Origin: Actinobacteria bacterium OV450
GTDB taxonomy: Bacteria; Actinomycetota; Actinomycetes; Streptomycetales; Streptomycetaceae
NCBI GenBank assembly: GCA_001298555.1
Contig: LJCW01000345.1
Coordinates: 1 to 45,868, forward strand
DNA: 45,868 bases
Reading direction: 5' to 3'
Numbering within the stretch: position 1 is the first letter of the stretch; each line of letters opens with the position of its first letter. Below are positions 1-8,310 of this stretch, one piece after another. A model generated the notes under the pieces. That model saw nothing but the letters and a program-made list of their open reading frames with translations. It did no database searches and was not told the origin of the DNA. A program made the translations under genes and the position numbers.

Positions 1-454
1 GGGTGCGTGGGGGCAGCGCCGCGGCCGGGGCCGGCGCGGGCGCGGGGGCCGGGGCGGGGGACTTGCGGGGGGCGAACCAGTTGCTGGTCGGCTCCTCCGG
101 CTCCGCGGCGGGCGCGGGCTCCGCCACCGGCTGCTCTGCGGCGGCCTCCGCCTCGGGCTCCGTGTCGGCGGCCGCGACCGGCTTGCGCACGACCACCGGC
201 GGGATCGGCCGCGAACCCGGGATGTTGATCCGGATCCGGGTCGTCAGGGTGGTCTCGGTCTTCGGCCCGTCGGTGTCGGGCGTGGACGGGTTCGAGGTCA
301 CAGGGTTCTCCTCCGAGGCAGTCACCGCGCCGGGCCCAGGCGGCACAGGCAAGGACGGGTTCCGGCCGTTTCCGTACGGCGGCGTACCCGAGGGGTAGGC
401 GGTTCCACCGCGCCCCTGGGGCCCGGAGGACGAACTGTCGGTTTCACGACTCAA
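1..454 (-). CDS. Ala/Pro-rich protein of unknown function (3' end outside window)
   Basis: The frame read on the minus strand begins with TTG at 454-452, preceded by GGGAGA about 8 nt upstream, and stays open to the window edge (151 codons seen). The N-terminus is Ser/Gly/Pro-rich and probably disordered. A more ordered stretch follows (TTLTTRIRINIPGSRPIPP, then VVVRKPV), then Glu/Ala/Pro-rich sequence and an Ala-Pro repeat near the edge. There is no signal peptide or membrane segment in the visible part. It lies downstream of mshB and the DUF6113-like gene, with a candidate terminator and promoter between, so it is probably a separate transcription unit. I do not recognise a catalytic domain. 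The missing C-terminal part may hold the functional domain. Confidence 0.6.
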   Translation of the reverse strand, partial: MSRETDSSSSGPQGRGGTAYPSGTPPYGNGRNPSLPVPPGPGAVTASEENPVTSNPSTPDTDGPKTETTLTTRIRINIPGSRPIPPVVVRKPVAAADTEPEAEAAAEQPVAEPAPAAEPEEPTSNWFAPRKSPAPAPAPAPAPAAALPPRT

Positions 455-518
455 GGCAGGTTCTCCCGGTTGGCTCCGCCGCCCGCGTGCCGTGCGCGGG
501 CAGCTCGGCGGCCCGACC

Positions 519-547
519 ACCATACTGGCCGACGCCCTCGCGCAACT
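519..547 (-). promoter_or_regulatory. candidate promoter of the leftmost gene
   Basis: On the minus strand a TATGGT -10-like hexamer (524-519) lies 17 nt after AGTTGC (547-542), or 15 nt after the overlapping TTGCGC. It sits between the candidate terminator at 553-573 and the TTG start at 454. The -35 match is weak, so this is a suggestion only. Confidence 0.3.
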
Positions 548-552
548 GTCCT

Positions 553-573
553 AGGGGAATCAGGGGTTCCCCT
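553..573 (-). terminator. candidate terminator after the mshB operon
   Basis: AGGGGAA (553-559) and TTCCCCT (567-573) form a perfect 7-bp inverted repeat with a 7-nt loop, about 87 nt past the stop of the DUF6113-like gene. There is no U-tract, which is usual for Streptomyces terminators. Confidence 0.4.
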
Positions 574-659
574 TCGCCCCCTCCGCCTCCCTTCCGGGCA
601 GCCCGCGGGCCCGGTCCCAACGCCCGTGGAGACACACCGCGACCGAGTTCAACACCACG

Positions 660-1043
660 TCACTTGCCGGACTGCGCGGCCGAAACCGATCCCTCGAACG
701 GGCCGCGGAGCGTGGCACACATCACAGCCAGCACCGTCCCGCCCAAAAGGTAGGCGTACATGCCGATTCCGGACGAACCGAGCAGGAAGTCACCCTCGGG
801 ACGCGGAACGCCGAGCACCACGTAGGCGAGGAACCAGCCGATCGCCCCGGCGCCCACCCCGAGCCCGCTCCCGACGGCGATCCGGCCGCCGAGGAAGAGC
901 CCGAAGAGCGCCAGCAGCGCCAGCAGCAGTCCGCCGGGGAACCACAGGTCCACGACGAGCCAGCCGGCCGCGCCGGTCAGCGCGCCCAGGACCAACAGGG
1001 CGAGCAGGACGGCGATCCGCACGGGGTTCAGGGATGCGGTCAT
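660..1043 (-). CDS. DUF6113-like four-helix membrane protein
   Basis: A 127-residue protein that is almost entirely hydrophobic, with about four membrane helices (roughly residues 9-25, 33-52, 60-78 and 92-112). Its ATG overlaps the mshB stop codon as ATGA at 1040-1043, so the two genes are translationally coupled. A small membrane protein at this place, directly downstream of mshB, is conserved in Streptomyces as far as I recall, and is annotated as DUF6113. No enzymatic motif is visible. The coupling suggests a link to mycothiol metabolism or simple co-expression; its function is unknown. Confidence 0.8.
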   Translation of the reverse strand: MTASLNPVRIAVLLALLVLGALTGAAGWLVVDLWFPGGLLLALLALFGLFLGGRIAVGSGLGVGAGAIGWFLAYVVLGVPRPEGDFLLGSSGIGMYAYLLGGTVLAVMCATLRGPFEGSVSAAQSGK

Positions 1044-1936
1044 GCCCGCACCCCCGCGAAGAGGTCGTACTCGCGCTCGCCCGCCGGGGCGCCCGGACGG
1101 CCCTCGACCAGTTCGTAGTACTCATGGGCGAACAGCGGCTGCGCGAGGTCGTTGGAGAGCGCGAAGAACGGCCCGTCCACGGCGATCTGGGTGGCGTGGG
1201 CGCGCATCGCGGCCGCCTTGGCCGCCACGGCCGCGTCGTCGGCGGCGATCTCGGCGGTGATCCGGTCGTCGGCGACGACCCCGGGCACGTCGTCCGGCGA
1301 AGCCACCCCGGGGAAGGGCGTCTTGGGGGCCGCCTCCGCCAGCCGGGCGAAGCCCTCCTCGACCACCGACCGCGGGACCCGGTTCCAGTAGATCTTCTCG
1401 ATCCGCCACGGGTCTCCGAGGTCCCGGCGGTACGTGGGCTCCGCGGCCAGTTCCGCACCGCGCATCGCGACCCGGTGGGCCTGGATGTGGTCCGGGTGCC
1501 CGTAGCCGCCGTCCGGGTCGTAGGTGACGAGCACCTGCGGGCGCACCTCGCGGATCACCTCGACCAGATGGGCCGCGGCCTCGTCCACGCCGGCCGACCA
1601 GAAGGAGCCGGGGCGGCGGTTCTGCTCGGCGCCCATCATCCCGGAGTCCCGGAAACGGCCGGGACCACCGAGGAACCGGTGGTCGGTGACGCCCAGTTCG
1701 GCCATGGCGGCGGCGAGCTCGCCGATGCGGTGGGCGCCGAGGGTGTCGTCGCGGTCGGGCGCCAGGTGGGCGAGCTCGGGCGGGATGACCTCGCCCTCCT
1801 CACCGAGGGTGCAGGTCACGAGCGTGACGTGGGCGCCCTCGGCCGCGTACTTGGCCATGGTGACGCCGTTGTTGATCGACTCGTCGTCCGGGTGTGCGTG
1901 CACGAGGAGCAGACGACGGGCGGGAAGACCGTTCAT
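1040..1936 (-). CDS. mshB: MshB: N-acetyl-1-D-myo-inositol-2-amino-2-deoxy-alpha-D-glucopyranoside deacetylase
   Basis: MshB removes the acetyl group from GlcNAc-Ins, a zinc-dependent cytosolic step in making mycothiol, the main low-molecular-weight thiol of actinobacteria. The 298-residue protein has the LmbE-family metal site: AHPDDE at about residues 14-19, and the HPDHIQAH block (about 147-154) that supplies the third ligand. The stretch YDPDGGYGHPDH is typical of MshB/Mca. Length is usual for MshB. The ATG at 1936 has no clear Shine-Dalgarno sequence and lies 30 nt after the stop of the small membrane gene upstream. Mca, the conjugate amidase, is a close paralogue, but the GlcNAc-Ins-type sequence and the neighbourhood favour MshB. 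Confidence 0.92.
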   Translation of the reverse strand: MNGLPARRLLLVHAHPDDESINNGVTMAKYAAEGAHVTLVTCTLGEEGEVIPPELAHLAPDRDDTLGAHRIGELAAAMAELGVTDHRFLGGPGRFRDSGMMGAEQNRRPGSFWSAGVDEAAAHLVEVIREVRPQVLVTYDPDGGYGHPDHIQAHRVAMRGAELAAEPTYRRDLGDPWRIEKIYWNRVPRSVVEEGFARLAEAAPKTPFPGVASPDDVPGVVADDRITAEIAADDAAVAAKAAAMRAHATQIAVDGPFFALSNDLAQPLFAHEYYELVEGRPGAPAGEREYDLFAGVRA

Positions 1937-1966
1937 GGGGCAAGACTACGAGCCGACGGCCTCGTC

Positions 1967-2161
1967 CTACAGCTTGAGGCCGCTGATCATGCTGGCCACG
2001 TTGGTGGTCAGCTGGCTGAGCGTCGGGGCGATGGTCGAACTCGCCAGGTAGAAACCGAGGAGCACACAGACAGCGGCGTGTCCCGCCTTCAGGCCCGACC
2101 GGCGGACCAGCAGGAAGACGACGATCGCCAGCAGCACCACGGCCGAGATCGAGAGTGCCAC
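1967..2161 (-). CDS. small membrane protein, 64 residues
   Basis: The GTG start at 2161 is preceded by a very strong ribosome binding site (GGAGGTG about 8 nt upstream), which supports a real gene. The protein has one helix at about residues 3-18, a short basic stretch (RRSGLK), a second hydrophobic stretch (about 25-43), and a polar end finishing SGLKL. Small proteins of this type (MALSISAVVLL start) occur widely in Streptomyces, also near conjugative elements, but I know of no function. It may be co-transcribed with mshB, 30 nt downstream. Confidence 0.75.
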   Translation of the reverse strand: MALSISAVVLLAIVVFLLVRRSGLKAGHAAVCVLLGFYLASSTIAPTLSQLTTNVASMISGLKL

Positions 2162-2192
2162 GGCGTTTCACCTCCACGTCGAGCGGACATCG

Positions 2193-2252
2193 GTACGCGT
2201 ACTCGTACTCAGTGCTCGGCGGAGTCATACCCACCGTGCGCTACGGATCATA
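2193..2252 (-). promoter_or_regulatory. candidate promoter and palindrome upstream of the small membrane gene and mshB
   Basis: On the minus strand TATGAT (2252-2247) is a good -10 hexamer about 90 nt before the GTG start; the -35 match is poor. Between it and the start lies a perfect 10-bp palindrome GTACGCGTAC (2193-2202), followed by another CGTAC, which could be an operator in the leader. Together with the terminator at 2331-2364 this accounts for most of the 364-bp gap at 2162-2525. Confidence 0.4.
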
Positions 2253-2330
2253 ACTTTCCGTACCAGCGCATCGATCGAATTCCGGCAGCACGAGGGGCGC
2301 ATGCCGCGCATGCGCAGGGTCACGGGGAGG

Positions 2331-2364
2331 CCGGCCGGGGAGGCCATACGCCCTCCCCGGCCGG
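2331..2364 (-). terminator. terminator of the downstream oligopeptide permease operon
   Basis: CCGGCCGGGGAGG (2331-2343) pairs perfectly with CCTCCCCGGCCGG (2352-2364) around an 8-nt loop: a 13-bp, almost all-GC hairpin. It lies 162 nt past the stop of the last ATPase gene and separates that operon from the mshB cluster. No T-run is present. Confidence 0.75.
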
Positions 2365-2525
2365 TTGTCGGCACCCGCACGGCCGCACGGGACCCAGGCT
2401 GCACGGCCCAGATCTCGGGACAGATACGGTCAAGTTGCCTCGATGTAAAGCGTGTTGGCGGGAAGGCAACCCTAACGGAGCGAATCCACGCGGGGTGGCT
2501 TGTTTTCGCCCCTTGGTTCCGCCGG

Positions 2526-3638
2526 TCATTCCTTCACCGGCGGAACCGGCGGAAGCGGCGGAAGCGGCGGAACCTGCGGCGGGGACGGCGGCGGGGAAGG
2601 TGGCGGCGGGAGGTCTCCGGGCGCCGGGACGACCTGCTTCTCCGCCGCGAAGTGACAGGCCGACGGATGGGCCGCCGCACCGGTGCGGAACGCCTCCGGG
2701 ACGGCCAGCGGCGGGACCTCGTCCGTGCACCGCTGCCGCGCCTTCCAGCAGCGGGTGCGGAAGGGGCAGCCCGACGGCGGGTCGGCCGGGGAGGGCACGT
2801 CGCCGGTCAGGATGATCCGCTCGCGGTGGGCGCGGGCCTGCGGGTCCGGGACGGGCACGGCCGACAGCAGCGCCTGGGTGTACGGGTGGGTGGGATGGTC
2901 GTAGATCTGGGTGTCGGTGCCGATCTCCACCACCCGGCCGAGGTACATCACGCCGACCCGGTCGGAGATGTGCCGCACGATCGAGAGGTCGTGGGCGATG
3001 AACACGTACGACAGGTCGAACTCGCTCTGCAGCCGCTCCAGGAGGTTGATGACCTGGGCCTGGACCGAGACGTCGAGCGCGGAGACCGGCTCGTCCGCCA
3101 CGATGACCTCCGGCCGCAGCGCGAGACCGCGGGCGATGCCGATGCGCTGGCGCTGGCCGCCGGAGAACTGGTGCGGATACCGGTTGATGTACTCCGGGTT
3201 CAGGCCCACGACGTCGAGGAGCTCCTGCACCCTGCGGCGCCGGTCGCCCTTCGGGGCCACCTCCGGGTGGATGTCGTACGGCTCCCCGATGATGTCGCCG
3301 ACCGTCATGCGGGGATTGAGCGAGGTGTACGGGTCCTGGAACACCATCTGGATGTTGCGCCGGACGGCCTTGAGGGCGCGGCCCGAGAGCCGGGTGATGT
3401 CCTCGCCCTTGTACGAGATCGCGCCGGACGTCGGCCGTTCCAGGTTGACCAGCATCTTGGCGACGGTGGACTTCCCGCAGCCGGACTCGCCGACGATGCC
3501 GAGCGTTTCGCCGCGGGCGAGGCCGAAGGAGACCCCGTCGACGGCCTTGACCGCGCCGACCTGCTTCTTGAACAGGATGCCCTGGGTCAGCGGGTAGTGC
3601 TTGACGAGGTCCCTGACCTCCAAAATGGTCTCAGCCAC
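2526..3638 (-). CDS. oligopeptide ABC transporter ATPase, OppF/DppF type, with proline-rich tail
   Basis: One of the two ATPases energising a peptide importer. The 370-residue protein shows Walker A (GESGCGKS, about 49-56), Q-loop, signature FSGGQRQR (about 158-165) and Walker B (VIVADEPVSALD), then the oligo_HPY C-terminal region with spaced cysteines (CPFRTRC, CTDEV, SACHF). The GTG start at 3638 overlaps the previous gene's stop by 8 bp and has AAGGAG 8 nt upstream. Compared with its 350-residue paralogue at 11038-12090, it carries an extra C-terminal tail of about 30 residues, nearly all Pro with some Val, Leu and Ser. The last part of the tail is encoded by a 9-bp tandem repeat. As I recall, some Opp/Dpp ATPases bind an iron-sulphur cluster through the C-terminal cysteines; that is possible here but inferred. 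Confidence 0.9.
   Translation of the reverse strand: MAETILEVRDLVKHYPLTQGILFKKQVGAVKAVDGVSFGLARGETLGIVGESGCGKSTVAKMLVNLERPTSGAISYKGEDITRLSGRALKAVRRNIQMVFQDPYTSLNPRMTVGDIIGEPYDIHPEVAPKGDRRRRVQELLDVVGLNPEYINRYPHQFSGGQRQRIGIARGLALRPEVIVADEPVSALDVSVQAQVINLLERLQSEFDLSYVFIAHDLSIVRHISDRVGVMYLGRVVEIGTDTQIYDHPTHPYTQALLSAVPVPDPQARAHRERIILTGDVPSPADPPSGCPFRTRCWKARQRCTDEVPPLAVPEAFRTGAAAHPSACHFAAEKQVVPAPGDLPPPPSPPPSPPQVPPLPPLPPVPPVKE
2538..2573. repeat. four tandem 9-bp units encoding a proline-rich tail
   Basis: Four consecutive units CGGCGGAA(C/G) at 2538-2546, 2547-2555, 2556-2564 and 2565-2573, on the plus strand. Read on the minus strand they encode VPP-LPP-LPP-VPP just before the end of the OppF-like ATPase. 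The repeat is in frame, so copy-number change would lengthen or shorten the tail without breaking the gene. Confidence 0.9.
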
Positions 3639-4605
3639 CGAGGCACTCCTTCCAGAAGAAGCACGCGCTCGCCCGGTCCGGTGCGACGTCCGCGAGCGGG
3701 GGGACGTCGGTGCGGCAGACGGCCTGCGCCATCGGGCAGCGCGGGTTGAAGGCGCAACCGGGCGGGATGGCCAGCAGGTTCGGCGGCAGGCCCTTGATCG
3801 CGTACAGCTCCTGGCCCTTCTGGTCCAGGCGCGGGATGGAGTCGAGCAGGCCCCTCGTATACGGGTGGGCGGGCGCGGCGTAGATCTGGTGCACGGGGGC
3901 CGCCTCGACGATCCGGCCCGCGTACATGACGGCGATCTTGTCGGCGACGTCCGCGACCACGCCGAGGTCGTGGGTGATGAGGATGAGCCCCATGTTGAGT
4001 TCCCGCCGGAGCTCCGCGAGCAGGTCCATCACCTGGGCCTGGACGGTGACGTCCAGCGCCGTCGTCGGCTCGTCCGCGATGATCAGGGAGGGCTCCAGGG
4101 CCAGCGCCATCGCGATCATGATGCGCTGGCGCATGCCGCCCGAGAACTGGTGCGGGTAGTCCCCCACCCGCTGTTTCGCCGCCGGGATCTTCACCCGGTC
4201 CATCAGCTCGACCGCCTTGGCCCTGGCGTCCTTGCGGGACATCCCGCGGTGGACCTCGTACATCTCCCCGAGCTGGGCGCCCACGCTGAGCACCGGGTTC
4301 AGGGAGGACAGGGCGTCCTGGAAGATCATCGCCATCTCGGCGCCGCGGATCCTGCGCCGCTCGTCCTCCTTCACCTTCAGCAGGTCCCGGCCCTTGAACA
4401 GGATCTCGCCGCCCGCGATCCGGCCGGGCGGCACGTCCAGGATCCCCATCACCGCCTGGGCGGTGACCGACTTGCCCGAGCCCGACTCGCCGAGCACGGC
4501 GAGCGTTTCGCCCTCGTCCACCGAGTAGTCGACGCCGTTGACGGCCTTGGCGACTCCGTCCCGCGTACGGAACTCCACATGGAGGTCGCGGACTTCGAGC
4601 AGCAT
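3631..4605 (-). CDS. oligopeptide ABC transporter ATPase, OppD/DppD type
   Basis: Partner ATPase of the gene at 2526-3638. It has 324 residues from the ATG at 4605. That start is preferred over the in-frame GTG at 4614 because the ribosome binding site GAGGA (overlapping the upstream stop) is 9-10 nt from the ATG but abuts the GTG. Motifs: Walker A GESGSGKS (about 39-46), signature FSGGMRQR, Walker B LIIADEPTTALD, H-loop ITHDLG. The C-terminal cysteines (CAFNPRC, AVC, SACFFWKEC) match the pattern linked to an iron-sulphur site in some OppD proteins. The gene sits 12 nt after the second permease and overlaps the next ATPase by 8 bp, so it is fully coupled in the operon. Confidence 0.9.
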   Translation of the reverse strand: MLLEVRDLHVEFRTRDGVAKAVNGVDYSVDEGETLAVLGESGSGKSVTAQAVMGILDVPPGRIAGGEILFKGRDLLKVKEDERRRIRGAEMAMIFQDALSSLNPVLSVGAQLGEMYEVHRGMSRKDARAKAVELMDRVKIPAAKQRVGDYPHQFSGGMRQRIMIAMALALEPSLIIADEPTTALDVTVQAQVMDLLAELRRELNMGLILITHDLGVVADVADKIAVMYAGRIVEAAPVHQIYAAPAHPYTRGLLDSIPRLDQKGQELYAIKGLPPNLLAIPPGCAFNPRCPMAQAVCRTDVPPLADVAPDRASACFFWKECLGG

Positions 4606-4617
4606 GGTGCCCACTCC

Positions 4618-5625
4618 TCAGCGCAGCTTGGGGTCGAGGGCGTCGCGCACCGCGTCGCCGAGCATGATGAACGCGAGCACGGTCAGGCTCAGCGCGCCCG
4701 CCGGGTAGAGCAGCATGTGCGGGGCGTTGCGGATCTGCGGGGCCGCGTTGGAGATGTCGATGCCCCAGGAGACGGTGGGCGGGCGCAGGCCGACGCCGAG
4801 GAAGGACAGGGTGGCCTCCAGGGCGATGTACGTGCCCAGGGCGATGGTGGCGACGACGATGACGGGGGCGATGGCGTTGGGTGCCACGTGCCGCAGCAGC
4901 ATCCGGCCGTTGCCGGCGCCGAGGGCTCGGGCGGCCTGGACGTAGTCGTTGTGTTTGGCGGTGATGACGGAGCCCCGGCCGATGCGGGCGATCTGCGGCC
5001 AGCCGAGGAGCACGATGAAGCCGACGACCGGCCAGACGGTGGTGCTGGTGACCACGGACAGGAAGACCAGGCCGCCGAGGACGACGGGGATGCCGAAGAA
5101 GATGTCCGCGGCGCGGGAGAGCAGGGCGTCGCCCCAGCCGCCGAAGAACCCGGCGAGTCCGCCGAGCACGGAGCCGAGCAGGGCGGCGCCGAGGGTGGCG
5201 CAGACGCCGACGGTGATGGAGGCGCGGGCTCCGTGGACGGTGCGGGTGTAGACGTCGCAGCCCTGGGTGTCGTAGCCGAAGGGGTGGCCGGGTGCGGAGC
5301 CCTGCTGGGACTTGGACAGGTCGCACTGCAGCGGGTCGCCGCTCGCGATGAGCTGCGGCCAGATCGCGATGACCACGAGGAAGAGGATCATCAGCGAGGA
5401 GACGATGAAGACGGGGTTGCGGCGCAGCTGGTGCCAGGCGTCGGACCACAGGGACCGCGCCCGCTCCTGTGGCCCGGGCCCGGTGGGGGCGTCCCCCGAC
5501 GGCCTATCGAGGCTTTCGGCCTCGTCCAGCGCGAGATCCATGGGGCCGCCCTGGCCGGTGGGTGCGATGGCCTCCCCCTCTCCCGGTTCGAGTGGGTCGT
5601 AGACGGGCTCGCTGCGCTCAGGCAT
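4618..5625 (-). CDS. oligopeptide ABC transporter permease, OppC/DppC type
   Basis: 335-residue inner-membrane permease with a long, acidic, Pro/Gly-rich cytosolic N-terminus (about 70 residues), then six predicted membrane helices. The OppC-type EAA loop is present (QAARALGAGNGRMLLRHVAPN region), where the ATPase docks. A Cys-containing loop (QCDLSKSQQGSAPGHPFGYD) follows the first helix, as in DppC relatives. The ATG at 5625 overlaps the upstream permease stop by 8 bp. It forms the channel with the gene at 5618-6541. Confidence 0.9.
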   Translation of the reverse strand: MPERSEPVYDPLEPGEGEAIAPTGQGGPMDLALDEAESLDRPSGDAPTGPGPQERARSLWSDAWHQLRRNPVFIVSSLMILFLVVIAIWPQLIASGDPLQCDLSKSQQGSAPGHPFGYDTQGCDVYTRTVHGARASITVGVCATLGAALLGSVLGGLAGFFGGWGDALLSRAADIFFGIPVVLGGLVFLSVVTSTTVWPVVGFIVLLGWPQIARIGRGSVITAKHNDYVQAARALGAGNGRMLLRHVAPNAIAPVIVVATIALGTYIALEATLSFLGVGLRPPTVSWGIDISNAAPQIRNAPHMLLYPAGALSLTVLAFIMLGDAVRDALDPKLR

Positions 5626-6541
5626 AACGGATCCTCGGGTCCAGGACCGCGTACAGCAGGTCGACGAGCAGGTTCGCCAGCAGGAAGACGATGACGAGGA
5701 TGGTCACGAAGCCGACCACCGTCGGGGAGTTGTTGCGCAGGATGCCCTGGTAGAGCTGGTAGCCGACGCCGTGGATGTTGAAGATCCGCTCGGTGACGAT
5801 GGCGCCGCCCATCAGGGCGCCGATGTCGGTGCCGATGAACGTGACGACGGGGATCAGCGAATTGCGCAGCAGGTGGCGGGTGACGACCCGGTGGCGCGGC
5901 AGGCCCTTGGCGGTGGCCGTGCGCACGTAGTCGGCCTTGACGTTCTCGGCGATGGAGGTGCGCGAGAGCCGCGTGACGTACGCGAGGGAGACCAGGGCGA
6001 GCACGATGCCGGGCAGGATCAGCTCGTTGAAGGGGGCGTCCGGGGAGACGGTGGGCCGCACCCAGCCCCATTTGACGCCGAAGAGGTACTGGAGCAGGTA
6101 GCCCGTCACGAACGTCGGCACGGAGATGACGACGAGGGTGAGCACCAGCACGGTGGTGTCGACGGACTTGCCGCGGCGCAGCCCGCTGAGCACGCCGAGG
6201 GTGATGCCGATGACGATCTCGAAGAAGATCGCGACGATGGTCAGGCGCAGGGTGACGGGGAAGGCCGAGGCCATCAGCTCCGTGACCGGCTGGCCGTTGA
6301 AGGCGGTGCCGAAGTCGCCCTGGAAGATCTGGCCCATGTAGTGGAGGTACTGCTGCCACAGGGGCCGGTCGAGGTAGAGGTCCTTGCGGATGCGCGCGGC
6401 GGTGGCGGGGTCGGGCGCCTTGTCGCCGAAGAGGGCCGCGACCGGGTCGCCGAGCGCGTACACCATGAAGAAGATCAGGAACGTGCTGCCGATGAACACC
6501 GGGATCATCTGGAGCAGCCGCCGGATCACATAACGTCCCAT
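5618..6541 (-). CDS. oligopeptide ABC transporter permease, OppB/DppB type
   Basis: 307-residue integral membrane protein that starts MGRYVIRRLLQMIPVF, the classic OppB/DppB opening. It has six predicted helices and an EAA-type loop (AKGLPRHRVVTRHLLRN). GGAG lies about 6 nt before the ATG. It follows its binding protein by only 30 nt, with no stable hairpin between them. The paralogous operon upstream instead has 175 nt and two hairpins at this point. Confidence 0.92.
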   Translation of the reverse strand: MGRYVIRRLLQMIPVFIGSTFLIFFMVYALGDPVAALFGDKAPDPATAARIRKDLYLDRPLWQQYLHYMGQIFQGDFGTAFNGQPVTELMASAFPVTLRLTIVAIFFEIVIGITLGVLSGLRRGKSVDTTVLVLTLVVISVPTFVTGYLLQYLFGVKWGWVRPTVSPDAPFNELILPGIVLALVSLAYVTRLSRTSIAENVKADYVRTATAKGLPRHRVVTRHLLRNSLIPVVTFIGTDIGALMGGAIVTERIFNIHGVGYQLYQGILRNNSPTVVGFVTILVIVFLLANLLVDLLYAVLDPRIRYA

Positions 6542-6571
6542 GGACTGCTCCGGGATCGATCCGACAGGGGG

Positions 6572-8203
6572 TCAGCTGACCTTGATCTCGTTGTAGACGG
6601 GGACGCTGAACTGGTTGAGGGCCACGTCGGAGAGCCGCTCGGCGTAGCCCGCGCTGCCGTTCTGGTACCAGAGGGGGATGGACGGCATCTGCGCGGCGAG
6701 GATCTTCTCGGAGTCCTGGAACTTCGCGATGGCCTTGGTGGCGTCGCTCTCCTGGTTGGCCTCGTCGACGAGCTTGTCGAACTCCGGGTTGCTGAACTTT
6801 CCGTAGTTGGAGGAGGCGCCGGTGTAGTAGAGCGGCTGGAGGAAGTTCTGGATCAGCGGGTAGTCGGCCTGCCAGCCGGAGCGGAAGGGGCCGGTCAGCT
6901 TGTAGGCGCTCTGCTGGTTGCGGAAGTCGGCGAAGGTGCCGACCGGGTTCACCGTGCAGACCGGGCCCTCGCCGATCGCGTTGTTGATGCTGTTGCAGAC
7001 GGCGTCCATCCACTCGCGGTGCGAGCCGGTGTCGACGTTCGACGTCAGCGTGACCTTGCCGCCGGGGAGCCCGCCGGCGTCCTGGATGAGCTTCTTGGCT
7101 GCCACGGGGTCGAACTTGCAGGCGTCGCCGCACAGGGTGGCGTTGAAGCCGCCCTTCTCGCCGAGGGCGGGGGAGGTCCAGTCCTTGGCCGGGGTGCGGG
7201 TCTCGCGGAAGATCTGCTTGGTGATCTCGTCGCGGTTGATCGCCATGGAGATGCCGCGGCGGACGTTCTCCATGCCCTCCTTGTTCCACTGGGGGTCGTA
7301 CAGCGGGAAGGTGAGGGTCTGGATGATGAGGGCGGGCTGGTTGATGTACCGGTCGCCGAGGTCGTTCTTGACGTTCTTGAGCTGCTGCGCGGGGACGTCG
7401 TCGACGAGGTCGAGGTTGCCGGAGATCAGGTCCGTGTAGGCGGTGTTGTTGTCGGTGTAGACCTTGAGGTCGACGCCGCTGTTCTGCGCCTTGTCCTCAC
7501 CGGGGTAGGCGTCCCAGGCGCGCAGCTTCATGCCGGTGCCCTTGGTGTACGAGTCCACCGTGTACGGGCCGTTGCCGACCGGCTTGTTCAGCCAGCCGGC
7601 GTGATCGGTGAAAAAGGCCTTGGGCAGCGGGGAGAAGGCCTGGTAGCCGAGGGTCTCGGGCCAGGTGGAGAACTTGTTCTTCAGGGCGACGGTGAAGGTC
7701 TTGGGGTTCTTCACGACCAGCCCGGACATCGTCTTGGCCTTGGGCTCACCGGAGGCGGGGTGGACGTCGTCGTAGCCGACGATGTTCGAGAAGAACGGTG
7801 AGTTGTTCTGCTTGTTGCGGACGTCCGCGCCGTAGTTCCAGGCGTCCACGAAGGACTGGGCGGTGACCGGCTCGTCGTTGCTGAACTTCCAGCCGTCCTT
7901 CAGGGTGACCGTGAAGTTCTGGCTGTCGGTCGTCGCGATGTTCTCGGCCAGCATGTTCTTGGCCTCGCCGGTCTTCGGGTCGTACCGCTTGAGGCCGCGG
8001 AAGAGCATGTCGAGGACCTTGCCGCCCTGCACCTCGTTGGTGTTGGCCGGCTCCAGCGGGTTCTGCGGGTCACCCCAGGAGGAACTGACGATTCCAGCGC
8101 CACCGCCGCCGCCCCCGCCGCTGTCGCTTCCGCCGCAGGCCGTCGCCGCGAGGGCGACGGCCACCGCACATGCGGCCCACTTGGCGTGGGTGGCTCCGCG
8201 CAT
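6572..8203 (-). CDS. oligopeptide-binding lipoprotein (SBP family 5)
   Basis: 543-residue extracytoplasmic peptide-binding protein of the OppA/DppA family that delivers substrate to the permease encoded just downstream. The start MRGATHAKW at 8203 is preceded by AGGAGG at ideal spacing; in-frame codons further upstream lack one. A lipoprotein signal peptide ends in the lipobox ATAC (Cys about 23), followed by a long Gly/Ser linker. Family features include PLPKAFF, VGNGPYTV and AINRDEITK. By position it corresponds to the second peptide transporter next to bldK in S. coelicolor, as I recall. Substrate specificity cannot be read from the sequence. Confidence 0.92.
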   Translation of the reverse strand: MRGATHAKWAACAVAVALAATACGGSDSGGGGGGGAGIVSSSWGDPQNPLEPANTNEVQGGKVLDMLFRGLKRYDPKTGEAKNMLAENIATTDSQNFTVTLKDGWKFSNDEPVTAQSFVDAWNYGADVRNKQNNSPFFSNIVGYDDVHPASGEPKAKTMSGLVVKNPKTFTVALKNKFSTWPETLGYQAFSPLPKAFFTDHAGWLNKPVGNGPYTVDSYTKGTGMKLRAWDAYPGEDKAQNSGVDLKVYTDNNTAYTDLISGNLDLVDDVPAQQLKNVKNDLGDRYINQPALIIQTLTFPLYDPQWNKEGMENVRRGISMAINRDEITKQIFRETRTPAKDWTSPALGEKGGFNATLCGDACKFDPVAAKKLIQDAGGLPGGKVTLTSNVDTGSHREWMDAVCNSINNAIGEGPVCTVNPVGTFADFRNQQSAYKLTGPFRSGWQADYPLIQNFLQPLYYTGASSNYGKFSNPEFDKLVDEANQESDATKAIAKFQDSEKILAAQMPSIPLWYQNGSAGYAERLSDVALNQFSVPVYNEIKVS

Positions 8204-8310
8204 GGAGTGCCTCCTATGGCTCCCAAGACTCACTTAGGGCCCAATGTCACCCTATGTGGGAGCGGAAACACTCCTCGTTGGACCGATTGCACCCTCGCGT
8301 CTCCCGGCTG

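Noticed and set aside
470..2815. 781-codon plus-strand open frame across the mshB region
   Set aside because: It is antisense to mshB, the DUF6113-like gene and part of an ATPase with clear family motifs. The product is Arg/Gly/Asp-rich with no domain; long antisense frames are expected at this GC content.
3601..5694. 697-codon plus-strand frame antisense to two transporter genes
   Set aside because: Asp/Gly/Arg/His-rich antisense shadow of strongly supported ATPase and permease genes.
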